The notes beneath the pieces were generated by a model that was given only the letters and a program-made list of their open reading frames with translations, did not search any database and was not told the origin of the DNA. Shown here in pieces: positions 35,155-44,016 of a stretch of 64,000 nt of DNA. Positions within the stretch are counted from its first letter, which is position 1; every line of letters starts with the position of its first letter. Source of the stretch: JAUIAI01 sp041396685 (GTDB taxonomy: Bacteria; Pseudomonadota; Gammaproteobacteria; Burkholderiales; Burkholderiaceae_E); assembly GCA_041396685.1 (NCBI GenBank), contig JAWKYD010000013.1, positions 62,001-126,000 of the forward strand, written 5' to 3'. The position numbers were made by a program, and so were the translations under genes.

Positions 35155-36271
35155 CCTCGCTGACCGCTGGCTCGGCCGCGATCGCAACGGCCTCTGCCAC
35201 GATATCGATGCCAACCGGGCACCAGGCGATGCAACGCCCGCAGCCCACGCAGCCCGACGATCCGAACTGATCGTGCCACGACGACAGCTTGTGCGTCATC
35301 CACTGACGATAGCGTGAGCGGGTCGATCGGCGCACCTCACCACCGTGGAGCCGGGTGAACTCGCCATTGAAGCAGCTGTCCCAGACCCGCCAGCGCTCGC
35401 TGCGCTCGCCGGACAGATCGCTGACGTCTTCGACGTCCGAGCAAAAGCAGGTGGGACAGACCATCGTGCAATTCGTGCACGCGAGGCAACGCTCGGCGAC
35501 ATCGTCCCAGCGCGGATGCTCACCGGCCTCTCGCAGACATGCCGCGATGCCCACCGGCATCCGCCGGCACTGCATGCGCTCGGCGCCGGCGCTGATGGCG
35601 AGCGCGGCCAGGCGCTCTCGCTCACTCGCGGGGCGATCGGAGACTGCCGCGACGACCGCACGACCATGGTCGCTGCCGCTCTCGAGCAGGATCGCGCCAT
35701 CGTGCGCGGCGCCGAGTTCGGTCAATGCGACGTCGAATCCGAGCTCGGCGCGCGGACCCGTGCCCATGGAAGCACAAAAACAGGTCTCTGCCGAGCGCGA
35801 GCACTGCACCGCGACGATCAACGCGGACTCGCGACGGCGCCAGTAGCGCGGCTCGACGAAGCCCGGCTGACCAAAGACACGGTCATGGACGCCCAGGGCC
35901 GAAAGGTCGCAGGCACGAACGCCGATGAAAGCGGTCTTGCCAGCCTCTGGCAGGTCTTCGGTGATCGAGAAAGCGTCGACATCGCGCCGTGCCGACCAGA
36001 GCCGCTCGCGCGCCGGAAACAGCCAGGGCTTCCAGCCCTGCGGGCCGGCGGTGTGTTCGAACCAGAGGTCGGACCGACCAGGCTCGAGTCGGTAGTGCCC
36101 TGGGGAAGAACTGTCGCGCCAGCCGCGCGTGATCTCCTGCGCGTTGGCAACGGGTCCAGGAACGATCGCGCCGTCGCGCAGCCGTGGCGCGACGACCGAC
36201 CAGCCCGCAGCCAGCAAATGCGCCACGAGCGCGCCCAGATCGGAAATGACCTGCGGGTCGCGATCACTCAT
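35135..36271 (-). CDS. hydB: Group 3b hydrogenase iron-sulfur (sulfite-reductase A-like) subunit
   Basis: 378-residue ferredoxin-type subunit related to anaerobic sulfite reductase subunit A. An N-terminal domain with GVRACDLSALGVHDRVF and FCASMGTGP is followed by two 4Fe-4S motifs (CLACTNCTMVCPTCFC and CVGCGRCIAWCPVGID). It carries electrons between the flavin subunit and the hydrogenase core and, in archaeal homologues, is linked to sulfur reduction. Start at ATG 36271; longer in-frame starts precede it but lack homology. First gene of the 3b operon; its promoter must lie in 36272-36341 or beyond. Confidence 0.9.
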   Translation of the reverse strand: MSDRDPQVISDLGALVAHLLAAGWSVVAPRLRDGAIVPGPVANAQEITRGWRDSSSPGHYRLEPGRSDLWFEHTAGPQGWKPWLFPARERLWSARRDVDAFSITEDLPEAGKTAFIGVRACDLSALGVHDRVFGQPGFVEPRYWRRRESALIVAVQCSRSAETCFCASMGTGPRAELGFDVALTELGAAHDGAILLESGSDHGRAVVAAVSDRPASERERLAALAISAGAERMQCRRMPVGIAACLREAGEHPRWDDVAERCLACTNCTMVCPTCFCSDVEDVSDLSGERSERWRVWDSCFNGEFTRLHGGEVRRSTRSRYRQWMTHKLSSWHDQFGSSGCVGCGRCIAWCPVGIDIVAEAVAIAAEPAVSEDERGDS

Positions 36272-36341
36272 GATCGCAATGCCACCACAACCGGATGCCA
36301 CCGGCAAGTCATGGCCAGTGAACCGCTTGGTTATTGACCCG

Positions 36342-37193
36342 CTACAGTTCGAAGACCACGTTGGTCTGACCCGTGCCCGAGGACGGAAAATACTCGGTGA
36401 TGACCTCGGCACGACCACGATAGTCGTTCCAGCCGAGCGCACCATAGAGCATGATGGTGTCGTGCATCAGGCCCTCGCCGGTGCAGTGGCGCGCATACTC
36501 GGGCAGCATCTTCAGGAAGGTCTCGGTCTCGCCGTTCTGCCACATTTGAAGCACCCGACGGTCGACCACCTCATTGAAGGCCGACGAGATCGTGAACGTG
36601 CCATTGTTCTCGTCGTAGATGTCGTTCGGCCAGATCTTGTGTGACAGCGAGCCCGAGGCCAGCAAGGCCACATTGGAATCCGACGCCTCGATCGCCTTGC
36701 GGATGGCGGCACCCACTTTGCGCGAGGCCTCCACGCTGTGCACGGTGCAGAGCGCGGCCACGGAGACCACCTTCAGGTCGGCCTCGGGATTCATGAAATG
36801 CATCGGCACCAGCGTGCCGTATTCGAGATCGAGGCTGTCGAGCGAATGCGACATCGTGACCACGCCGTCGGCCGTGGCCTGCTCGGCGATGCGGCGGCCC
36901 AGCTCGGGGTTGCCGTCATACTCGAAGGGCATGTCGCGAATGAAATGCGGAAATTCGCTCGAGGTCAGCAGCCCCTTGTAGTGGCCGTTGGCATTGATGT
37001 GATAGCCGTTGTTGATCAGCCAGTGGGTGTCCAGCACCAGGAAGGTGTCGGCGCCCGCGGCCCGCGCGCGCCGGCCGATCTCACGATGCCCGTCGATCGC
37101 GGCCTGGCGCTTGCCCTTGATCGGGCCGTCCTGCTCGGACATGATCATCGTCGGCACATGGGTGACCTTGGCGGCCAGGACGAGCTTGCCCAT
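36342..37193 (-). CDS. hpaD: 3,4-dihydroxyphenylacetate 2,3-dioxygenase
   Basis: 283-residue class III (LigB-type) extradiol dioxygenase that opens homoprotocatechuate to 5-carboxymethyl-2-hydroxymuconate semialdehyde. Many blocks match the Escherichia coli enzyme as I remember it: KVTHVPTM, AIDGHREI, FDTHWL-like LDTHWLINNGYHIN, PHFIRDM, LEYGTLVPM, LASGSLSH, EGLMHDTIML and the C-terminal SSGTGQTN. Metal-binding histidines and glutamate are therefore likely intact. AGAGGAA lies before the ATG. Third gene of a minus-strand hpaE - FAH - hpaD operon. Confidence 0.93.
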   Translation of the reverse strand: MGKLVLAAKVTHVPTMIMSEQDGPIKGKRQAAIDGHREIGRRARAAGADTFLVLDTHWLINNGYHINANGHYKGLLTSSEFPHFIRDMPFEYDGNPELGRRIAEQATADGVVTMSHSLDSLDLEYGTLVPMHFMNPEADLKVVSVAALCTVHSVEASRKVGAAIRKAIEASDSNVALLASGSLSHKIWPNDIYDENNGTFTISSAFNEVVDRRVLQMWQNGETETFLKMLPEYARHCTGEGLMHDTIMLYGALGWNDYRGRAEVITEYFPSSGTGQTNVVFEL

Positions 37194-37299
37194 TGTCGTG
37201 TTCCTCTTATCCAGTCGGTTAACGGGCCCGCACGGACGCCCGCGATGGTGATCCGGACACGCAGTTTCGCAGCACGTGCCCGCACTTCATTGCGCCAGG

Positions 37300-38187
37300 T
37301 CAAACCTGGGTATTCTCGTCCTCGACGCCGTTGACCAGGCGGCCGATTCCCTCGGCCTCGATCTCGATCCGATCGCCGGGCTTCAGCCAGATCGGCGGAT
37401 CGAAACGCGCGCCCGCTCCGGTTGGTGTACCGCAGACGAGCACGTCGCCCGGCACCAGCGTGGTGAACGTCGACACATAGCTGACGATAGTCCGAAAATC
37501 GAACACCATGCGACTGGTGCGGTCCTGCTGGCGCAGTTCGCCATTGACCCGGGTGGTCAGCGCGATGTCGTCGAGTTGGGCGGCATCGGTGAAGGGCACC
37601 AGCCAGGGCCCGATCGATCCCGAACGGTCCCAGTTCTTGCCCTGGGTGACATTGAACTTGGCGTGCCGGACCCAGTCGCGGATCGTGCCCTCGTTGGCCA
37701 AGGTGATCGCCGCGATGTGCTCGTAGGCCTGCTCGCGCGCAATGCGCCGCCCGGCCTTGCCGATCACCACGACCACCTCGCCCTCGTAGTCGAGTTGCTC
37801 GCTTTCGGGCGGCCGAACCAGGTTGACCCCGTGACCCACGAAGCTGCGCGGGAAACGCACGAACAACGACGGCTTGGTGGGCGCGGCCTGGCCGTCCTTG
37901 TATTCCTCGTTGCGATCCGGGTAGTTCACGCCGATGCAGATGATCTTCTCGGGATTGCCGATCGGGATCAGATACTCGACCGCGCTTTCGGCGAGCGACG
38001 CCGCGCGTCCGCGGCCGGCCGCGACCACGTCGGCGAGCGCGCCACGCTCGATGATCTCGCGGATGCCGCCAGGGTATCGGCCGGCCAGGTCGTCGGTGAG
38101 ATCGACGAGACCGTCGTCGGTTACGAGCCCGAGGCCTTCACGGCCGGCGGCACGAAAACGGGCAATTCGTGCGGGAATGGGTTTCAT
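37300..38187 (-). CDS. Fumarylacetoacetate hydrolase-family enzyme (HpaG-like)
   Basis: 295 residues of the FAH fold. Metal ligands are in DYEGEVVVVIGK and the conserved block LVPGDVLVCGTPTGAG; ICIGVNYPDRNEE is the usual start of the core. In this operon the natural role is the HpaG step: decarboxylation and/or isomerisation of the open-chain product made by HpaE. A related fumarylpyruvate or oxaloacetate-type activity cannot be excluded by sequence alone. CGGAGG precedes the ATG; the gene begins 3 bases after the hpaE stop. Confidence 0.82.
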   Translation of the reverse strand: MKPIPARIARFRAAGREGLGLVTDDGLVDLTDDLAGRYPGGIREIIERGALADVVAAGRGRAASLAESAVEYLIPIGNPEKIICIGVNYPDRNEEYKDGQAAPTKPSLFVRFPRSFVGHGVNLVRPPESEQLDYEGEVVVVIGKAGRRIAREQAYEHIAAITLANEGTIRDWVRHAKFNVTQGKNWDRSGSIGPWLVPFTDAAQLDDIALTTRVNGELRQQDRTSRMVFDFRTIVSYVSTFTTLVPGDVLVCGTPTGAGARFDPPIWLKPGDRIEIEAEGIGRLVNGVEDENTQV

Positions 38188-38190
38188 CGC

Positions 38191-39702
38191 TCAGCCTCCG
38201 AGCTTGGGAATCTTGTGGGCGACGGTCGGCAGACAGACGTTGACCGTTTCCATGTAGAAATCGAACGACCAGTCGCCACCGTCGCGGCCGATGCCCGAGT
38301 TCTTGACGCCGCCAAAGGGCGTGGGCAGGTGGCGAACATTCTCCGAGTTCACCCACATCATGCCGGCGTCGAGACGATCGGTCATCGCCAGCGCGCGCTG
38401 CAGGTCGCGGGTCCAGACGTAGGCCGTCAGGCCGTACTCGACATCGTTGGCGATCTGCACCGCCTCGTCGTCGTCCTTGAACGCAATGGCGGTCAACACC
38501 GGACCGAAGATCTCCTCCTGGGCGATGCGCATGTCGTTGCGGGCACCCGTGAACAAGGTGGGCCGCACGAAACAGCCGGCGTCGCCGACCTTGCTGCCGC
38601 CCGCCGCCACCGTCGCGCCCTCCTGGCGGGCCAACTCGATGTACGACAACACCTTCTTTTCGTGCACCGGATGGATCAGCGGGCCGACGACGGTTTCGGG
38701 ATCCAGGGGATGGCCGACCTTGATGCGCTCCGCCACCTCGGCGACCCTGCGCGTGAATTCCTCATAGATGCCTTCTTGCACGAGCAGACGCGACGACGAG
38801 GTGCAACGCTCGCCATTGAGCGAGTAGATCATGAAGGTGGCCGCATCGACCGCGCGTTCGAGATCGGCGTCGTCGAACACGATGCAGGGATTCTTGCCGC
38901 CGAGTTCGAAATGCACCCGCTTGAGCGTGGCCGCGCCCTGGGCCATGATCATCGAGCCGGTGCGGCCCTCGCCCACGAAGGCGATCGCCTTGATGTCGCG
39001 GTGCTCGGTCAACGCCTTTCCGGCGTCCTCGCCGAAGCCGTTGACCAGGTTCATGACCCCCTTGGGCAAACCCGCACTCTCGGCGATTTCGATCAGCAAC
39101 TTGGCTGTCAGCGGCGAGAACTCGGCCGGCTTGTGCACCACCGTGCAACCGGCGGCAAGCGCCGGCGCGATCTTCCAGGTCGACAACATGAACGGCGTGT
39201 TCCAGGGTGTGATCACGCCGACCGGGCCGATCGGGCGGCGCGAGGTCATGTTGATCTGGCCGGGCCCACGCAGCGTGTGGCCGTCCTGCGCCTCGGGCGC
39301 TTTGTCGGCGTAGAAACGGAAGTTCTCGGCGCCGCGGATCGCGGCCTTGGACATGAAGCGGATCGCCTGGCCGGTGTCCATGCTCTCGACCAGCGCGATT
39401 TCGTCGGCACGGGCGACGATCGCATCGGCCACCGCGTGCAGGATCTTGCGGCGCGCCGCGCCGTCCATGGCGCGCCAGGCCGGAAATGCCGCTTTGGCAG
39501 CGGCCACCGCACGATCGACATCGGCCTGGTCGCCGCGCGCGACCGTGGCGAGCACGCTGCCATCGACCGGCGAGAGGCTCTCGAAGGTTTTACCACTGAC
39601 GGACGGGACGGATTCGCCACCGATGTGATGCATGACGCCTTCGGCGCGGAAGCGCGCCAGCGCGAGTTCGGCGCGTTCGAGATTTTCGGCCAGACTGCTC
39701 AT
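38191..39702 (-). CDS. hpaE: 5-carboxymethyl-2-hydroxymuconate semialdehyde dehydrogenase
   Basis: 503-residue NAD-dependent aldehyde dehydrogenase. ITPWNTPFMLSTWKIAPAL, catalytic glutamate in FELGGKNP, catalytic cysteine in NGERCTSSSR and EEIFGPV are present. The C-terminal block NVRHLPTPFGGVKNSG...GGDWSFD is the feature that separates HpaE from other ALDHs. It oxidises the HpaD product to the dicarboxylate. AAGGAGAG precedes the ATG. First gene of the operon, about 90 bases downstream of a palindromic operator. Confidence 0.92.
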   Translation of the reverse strand: MSSLAENLERAELALARFRAEGVMHHIGGESVPSVSGKTFESLSPVDGSVLATVARGDQADVDRAVAAAKAAFPAWRAMDGAARRKILHAVADAIVARADEIALVESMDTGQAIRFMSKAAIRGAENFRFYADKAPEAQDGHTLRGPGQINMTSRRPIGPVGVITPWNTPFMLSTWKIAPALAAGCTVVHKPAEFSPLTAKLLIEIAESAGLPKGVMNLVNGFGEDAGKALTEHRDIKAIAFVGEGRTGSMIMAQGAATLKRVHFELGGKNPCIVFDDADLERAVDAATFMIYSLNGERCTSSSRLLVQEGIYEEFTRRVAEVAERIKVGHPLDPETVVGPLIHPVHEKKVLSYIELARQEGATVAAGGSKVGDAGCFVRPTLFTGARNDMRIAQEEIFGPVLTAIAFKDDDEAVQIANDVEYGLTAYVWTRDLQRALAMTDRLDAGMMWVNSENVRHLPTPFGGVKNSGIGRDGGDWSFDFYMETVNVCLPTVAHKIPKLGG

Positions 39703-39793
39703 GGGTTGCCCTCTCCTTGCAGATTCGGTGAATGTCGGTGCCAGGGGCGCCAGCCGGGTCCGGCAATCGGCGCCCTCTCGGGAATCGCAGCGT

Positions 39794-39822
39794 AAGTTAA
39801 CATGTTAACTATAAATCGTCAA
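39794..39822 (-). promoter_or_regulatory. Putative hpaE promoter with embedded palindromic operator
   Basis: On the minus strand TTGACG (39817-39822) and TAACTT (39794-39799) are separated by 17 bases, a plausible sigma-70 promoter. The spacer and -10 contain a perfect 14-base palindrome, GTTAACATGTTAAC (39796-39809). A repressor bound there would block the promoter. The regulator is most likely HpaR (MarR family, 48868-49329) encoded nearby; the AraC-type protein is the alternative. A near-identical site occurs at 40934-40945. Confidence 0.6.
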
Positions 39823-39836
39823 CGGTCGACGAACGT

Positions 39837-39860
39837 GCCACCTGCGCATCGACAGGTGGC
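39837..39860 (-). terminator. Hairpin downstream of the AraC-type gene
   Basis: Perfect 8-base-pair stem, GCCACCTG with CAGGTGGC, and 8-base loop, 33 bases past the stop of the AraC-type regulator gene and just before the hpaE promoter. A second small hairpin (AGGGTT/AACCCT, 39879-39894) overlaps that stop codon. Neither has a good U-run, so termination may be partial. Confidence 0.4.
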
Positions 39861-39892
39861 GACAGGCACGACGAAACGAGGGTTTCGGAACC

Positions 39893-40840
39893 CTACGAGG
39901 TCGCGCCGAACTGACCGGGCGCGCAACCGAACAAGCGCCGGAACTGCCGGTTGAAGTAAGAGACGTCGTTGAAGCCGCAGGCATAGGCGATGCTCGAGAT
40001 CAACATCGCCTCGTCGTGGCCGCGGCGCCCGATCAACATCTGGCAGGCCCGCTCGAGGCGCTTGGTCAGCAGATACTCGGTGGGCGTGGTGCCGGCCATC
40101 GCGAATGCACGTTGCAGCTGCCGCGCGGAAGTGCCCAGCATTTCGGCCAGGGTCTGGGTCGTCAGCTCACTGTCTGTGTGGCACTGGTCGATCACGGCCA
40201 TACAGCGTTCCAGCAACTGGGCGCCCGCCACCTCGGCATCGATGCGACGCGCCCCACCAACCCCACTGCGCTCGTAGAGCATGGCGCCGATCAGGCCGAA
40301 TATCGCCTCGCGCAGATAAGCACTCTGAGTCTGATTGGCCTTCGCTTCGAAGGCCTTGGCCAGAATGGCCGCGATGGCGACCGAGTGATAGTCCTTGCGA
40401 CCGACGAAGTGCCCGCCGGCCGCCTCGCAGCCGAAGCGCTCGAACATCTCCCGACGCGGCAGGTGAAGCGACAGCTGACGGCTGAACTTGCCGAAGAACA
40501 TGAACTCGGACGGCGTGGCGCTGTCGACCAACAACATGTCGCCGGGCTTGAGCATGCACATGGTGTCGTGCTGGCGCATGAAGGCCTGGCCTTCCTCCTG
40601 CACGATCAGGAAAAAGTTCTCACCCGCATCGCGCCGGATGTCCCTCTCCGTACGACGGATCGTCTGGACATCCTTCGCGACGTGCGCGATCTCGATGCCG
40701 GCGAGCGTCTCGAGCGAAACCCCGCCTTGAACGCGGAGCTGCCGATCGCCACCGATTACGCCGAAAGAACCGCAGATGGTCTTCAGATCGGCTTGGAAGC
40801 GCTCGAGCGGCATGACCGCCGAGGACACCTTGGTCAGCAT
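39893..40840 (-). CDS. AraC-family transcriptional regulator (FeaR-like)
   Basis: 315 residues. The N-terminal part is an AraC-binding-like (cupin-related) ligand domain; the C-terminal roughly 100 residues are the two-helix-turn-helix AraC domain (LAEMLGTSARQLQRAF and IAYACGFNDVSYFNRQFRRLFG). ATG 40840 is the start because GGAGGAGG lies 7 bases upstream; a longer frame exists. It is transcribed away from the aldehyde/alcohol dehydrogenase operon and sits next to the hpaE operon, so it probably activates one or both. FeaR-type proteins respond to aromatic amine/aldehyde catabolism, which agrees with the neighbours. Confidence 0.87.
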   Translation of the reverse strand: MLTKVSSAVMPLERFQADLKTICGSFGVIGGDRQLRVQGGVSLETLAGIEIAHVAKDVQTIRRTERDIRRDAGENFFLIVQEEGQAFMRQHDTMCMLKPGDMLLVDSATPSEFMFFGKFSRQLSLHLPRREMFERFGCEAAGGHFVGRKDYHSVAIAAILAKAFEAKANQTQSAYLREAIFGLIGAMLYERSGVGGARRIDAEVAGAQLLERCMAVIDQCHTDSELTTQTLAEMLGTSARQLQRAFAMAGTTPTEYLLTKRLERACQMLIGRRGHDEAMLISSIAYACGFNDVSYFNRQFRRLFGCAPGQFGATS

Positions 40841-40933
40841 GACTACCTCCTCCCCACGGGCCGCCCCTGCATTCGCGTCGCCCGGGTCCAAGTCGATTGT
40901 CGCGAAATTCCAAGACCCGGTGGCATGGACAAC

Positions 40934-40945
40934 TTAACATGTTTA
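40934..40945. promoter_or_regulatory. Second TTAACATGTTTA operator in the araC/ALDH intergenic region
   Basis: TTAACATGTTTA matches the core of the hpaE operator (TTAACATGTTAA) at 11 of 12 positions. It lies 28 bases before the aldehyde dehydrogenase ATG and 93 bases before the divergent AraC-type gene. The shared site suggests that one regulator controls both catabolic operons. Confidence 0.5.
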
Positions 40946-40973
40946 CTACTTACTGGGTAGCCCGGAGGAGACT

Positions 40974-42380
40974 ATGCCCGATTTCGGCATGATCATCGAT
41001 GGCGTCCGTCGGGACGCCGCCAAGACATTCACGGTCCTGAACCCCGCTACCGGCGAGCTCGTCGGCCGCGCTGCCAATGCCACCCGGGACGATCTCGAGG
41101 CAGCGGTCGCGGCCGCCGGCGCAGCCTTCGCGAGCTGGTCACGCCGCAGCGACGCGGAACTTCGCGAGGCCTGCCTGGCCGTGACCCGCCAGATCGAAAC
41201 CCACGCCGAAGAGATCGCTCAGTTGCTGACCCAGGAACAGGGCAAGCCGCTGAACGGCCAGGGTTCGCGTTTCGAACTCGGCGGCGCGGCAGCCTGGGCC
41301 GGCTACACCGCCGGCCTGTCGTTACCCGTCAAGACCCTGCAAGACAGCGCCGAGGGCCGCGTCGAGCTCTACCGCAACCCGATCGGCGTGGTCGGCTCGA
41401 TCACCCCGTGGAACTGGCCGGTGATGATCGCGGTCTGGCACATCCTGCCGGCGCTACGCACCGGCAACACGGTCGTCATCAAGCCCTCGCCCTACACGCC
41501 GCTCTCGACGATCCGCCTGGTCGAGGTGATGAACGAGGTCCTGCCCAGAGGCGTGGTGAACGTGGTCACCTCGGACGACCGCCAGGAGAACATCGGTGCG
41601 GCCATGGCCGCCCACCCGGGCATCGGCAAGATGGTTTTCACCGGCTCGATCGCCACCGGCAAGAAAGTCATGAGCTGTGCGGCCGAGACCATGAAGCGGC
41701 TGACGCTGGAGCTGGGCGGCAACGATGCCGGCATCGTGCTGCCCGATGTGGATCCCGCCGAAATCGCCGAGGGGCTGTTCTGGGGGGCGTTCATCAACAA
41801 CGGCCAGACCTGCGCCGCCATGAAGCGCCTCTATGTGCACGATGCCGTCTATGACGCCGTCTGCGAGGCGCTGGTTGCCTACGCACGTACCGTTCCGGTC
41901 GGCGATGGTCGCAACGAGGACAGCGTCCTCGGCCCGATCGCCAACCAGATGCAGTTCGACAAGGTCAAGCGCCTGGTCGATGCCGCCAAAGCCAAGGGAC
42001 GCGTTCTGCTGGGTGGCGAACCGGGCCAGGGCCTGTTCTTCCCGCCTACCCTGATCGCCGACCTGGGCGCCGACGACCCGCTCGTGGCCGAGGAGCAATT
42101 CGGCCCGGCGCTGCCGATCATCCGCTACACCGACATCGAAGACGCGCTCGCCCAGGCCAATGCCAGCACGAACGGACTCGGCGGCTCGGTCTGGTCGAAG
42201 GACACGGCCAAGGCCAAGGAGATCGGGCGCCGACTGCAGTGCGGCTCGGTCTGGATCAACAAGCACGGCGCCATCCAGCCCAATGCACCGTTTGGCGGCG
42301 TCAAGTGCTCGGGTTTCGGGGTCGAGTTCGGCGAGGAAGGCCTGGCCGAGTACACCGACATCCAGGTCGTGTTCAGCTGA
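40974..42380 (+). CDS. Aldehyde dehydrogenase
   Basis: 468-residue NAD(P)-dependent ALDH. PWNWPVMIAVWHILPAL, catalytic glutamate in LELGGNDAG, catalytic cysteine in NNGQTCAAMKRLY, EEQFGPALP and PFGGVKCSG are all present. GGAGGAG sits 5 bases before the ATG. It is followed after 11 bases by a GMC-type alcohol dehydrogenase, so the pair should oxidise an alcohol to its acid. Next to an hpa cluster the substrate may be a phenylacetaldehyde such as 3,4-dihydroxyphenylacetaldehyde; betaine- or polyol-type substrates are the alternative. Confidence 0.9.
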   Translation: MPDFGMIIDGVRRDAAKTFTVLNPATGELVGRAANATRDDLEAAVAAAGAAFASWSRRSDAELREACLAVTRQIETHAEEIAQLLTQEQGKPLNGQGSRFELGGAAAWAGYTAGLSLPVKTLQDSAEGRVELYRNPIGVVGSITPWNWPVMIAVWHILPALRTGNTVVIKPSPYTPLSTIRLVEVMNEVLPRGVVNVVTSDDRQENIGAAMAAHPGIGKMVFTGSIATGKKVMSCAAETMKRLTLELGGNDAGIVLPDVDPAEIAEGLFWGAFINNGQTCAAMKRLYVHDAVYDAVCEALVAYARTVPVGDGRNEDSVLGPIANQMQFDKVKRLVDAAKAKGRVLLGGEPGQGLFFPPTLIADLGADDPLVAEEQFGPALPIIRYTDIEDALAQANASTNGLGGSVWSKDTAKAKEIGRRLQCGSVWINKHGAIQPNAPFGGVKCSGFGVEFGEEGLAEYTDIQVVFS

Positions 42381-42391
42381 GGAAACGAACG

Positions 42392-43990
42392 ATGGAGCAG
42401 TTCGATTACGTGATCGTCGGTGGTGGCTCGTCCGGCTGCGTGATGGCCTCGCGCCTGTCCGAAGACCCGGGCGTGCGGGTGCTGCTGATCGAAAGCGGCC
42501 GGCGCGACGATTCGCCGTGGATCAAGATCCCGGCCACCTTCTTCAAAGTGGTCGGCAAGGGCCGCGACGTCGTCGCCTACACCGGCGCCAAATCCGAGGG
42601 CGTGAACAATCGCGACAGCGTCGTGCTGCAGGGCCACGTCATCGGCGGTGGCTCGTCCGTCAACGCCATGATCTACATCCGCGGCCAGGCAGAGGACTAT
42701 GACACCTGGGAGCAGGAAGGCAATCCAGGTTGGGGCTATCGCGACGTGTTGCCGGTTTACCGCGACCTCGAGAACAACATGGAACTCGCCGACGAGTTTC
42801 ATGGCACCGAGGGCGAGCTGCACGTCTCCGAAACCGGCTACCACCATCCGCTGTGCCGCGCGTTCATTCGCGCGGCACAGCAGACCGGCATCCCGCACAA
42901 CCCGGACTTCAACGGTGCCCGGCAGACCGGCGTCGGCTTCTACCAGACCACCACCCACGCCGGCCGTCGCTGGTCCGCCGCCGAGGCGTTCCTGCGCAAG
43001 GCAGAGTCGCGCAAGAACTTGCGCATCCTGACCCAGGCACGGGTGGCGCGCATCCTCTTCGAAGACAAGCGCGCCGTCGGCGTGCAGCTCGAAGACGGCC
43101 GCCGATTCGGTGCGGTCGGCGAATTGGTCATGTGTGCCGGCGCCATCGAGACGCCTCGCCTGCTGCAGCTCTCCGGTGTGGGCAATGCCGCCAGCCTGCA
43201 GGCGCTGGGGATCCCGGTGGTGGCCGACCTGCCCGGCGTGGGCGAGAACTACCAGGACCACCTCGAGGCGAACATCCAGTGCACCACGCACGATCCGCTC
43301 TCGTACTATCGCCAGGACATCGGTCTGACTGCGGCCTGGCACATGGCGCAATACCTGGCATTCAAGACCGGCGTGCTGACCTCGAACGTGGTCGAGTGCG
43401 GCGGTTTCATCGACGTCTCCGGCACGGGCAGGCCCGATATCCAGTTCCATGTGCTGCCGTTCATGGTGGGCTGGGTCGATCGCCCGCCGATCGAGGCCCA
43501 CGGCCTGTCGGTCAACCCCTGCTTCCTGCGGCCGCACTCCCGAGGCTCGGTACGGCTGCGTTCGGCCGATCCCAAGGCGCCCGCAGCGTTCGACGCGGGC
43601 AGTTTCTCCGACGCGGAAGACCTCGAGGTGATGCTGCGCGGCGTGAAGAAGACAATCGAGATCTTTCGCGCCCCCGCGCTGGCCCGCTTGGTCAAAGATT
43701 TCGCGATCCCGACGCGCAAGGCCATCGATGACGACGATGCGCTGCGCGACCTGATCCGCCAGACCGCCAAGACCGTTTTCCATCCGGTGGGCACCGCGAA
43801 GATGGGCGCCGACACCGACCACATGGCGGTCGTGGACAACGAACTTCGCGTCAAAGGCGTTCGAGGCCTGCGCATCGCCGATGCCTCGATCATGCCCCGC
43901 CTCGTTTCCGGCAACACCAATGCACCGGTGATGATGATCGCCGAGCGCGCCGCGCGGTTCATCACCGGCAAAGAGTCGCTTCGCCCCTGA
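42392..43990 (+). CDS. GMC-family FAD-dependent alcohol dehydrogenase
   Basis: 532-residue glucose-methanol-choline oxidoreductase. N-terminal FAD-binding motif YVIVGGGSSGCVMASRL, GMC signature region HVIGGGSSVNAMIYIRGQ and GAIETPRLLQLSGVG, and C-terminal catalytic block TVFHPVGTAKMG with SGNTNAPVMMIAERAA. GAGGAAA precedes the ATG. Resembles choline dehydrogenase but the family oxidises many primary alcohols. It is coupled with the ALDH gene and read toward the liv transporter genes. Electron acceptor is probably quinone or a cytochrome, not O2. Confidence 0.9.
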   Translation: MEQFDYVIVGGGSSGCVMASRLSEDPGVRVLLIESGRRDDSPWIKIPATFFKVVGKGRDVVAYTGAKSEGVNNRDSVVLQGHVIGGGSSVNAMIYIRGQAEDYDTWEQEGNPGWGYRDVLPVYRDLENNMELADEFHGTEGELHVSETGYHHPLCRAFIRAAQQTGIPHNPDFNGARQTGVGFYQTTTHAGRRWSAAEAFLRKAESRKNLRILTQARVARILFEDKRAVGVQLEDGRRFGAVGELVMCAGAIETPRLLQLSGVGNAASLQALGIPVVADLPGVGENYQDHLEANIQCTTHDPLSYYRQDIGLTAAWHMAQYLAFKTGVLTSNVVECGGFIDVSGTGRPDIQFHVLPFMVGWVDRPPIEAHGLSVNPCFLRPHSRGSVRLRSADPKAPAAFDAGSFSDAEDLEVMLRGVKKTIEIFRAPALARLVKDFAIPTRKAIDDDDALRDLIRQTAKTVFHPVGTAKMGADTDHMAVVDNELRVKGVRGLRIADASIMPRLVSGNTNAPVMMIAERAARFITGKESLRP

Positions 43991-44016
43991 CACCGATTAC
44001 CAAGGAGGAGTCCACC

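Noticed and set aside
36272..36341. A defined promoter or operator for the group 3b hydrogenase operon
   Set aside because: The 70-base gap contains TTGAC-like and TTGGTTATTGACC segments but no convincing -35/-10 pair or dyad, so no site is claimed.
37276..39795. An 839-codon open frame on the plus strand opposite hpaE, the FAH gene and hpaD
   Set aside because: It spans three well-supported minus-strand genes with recognisable motifs; its own translation is Arg/Asp/His-rich with no domain. It is a by-product of GC-rich third positions.
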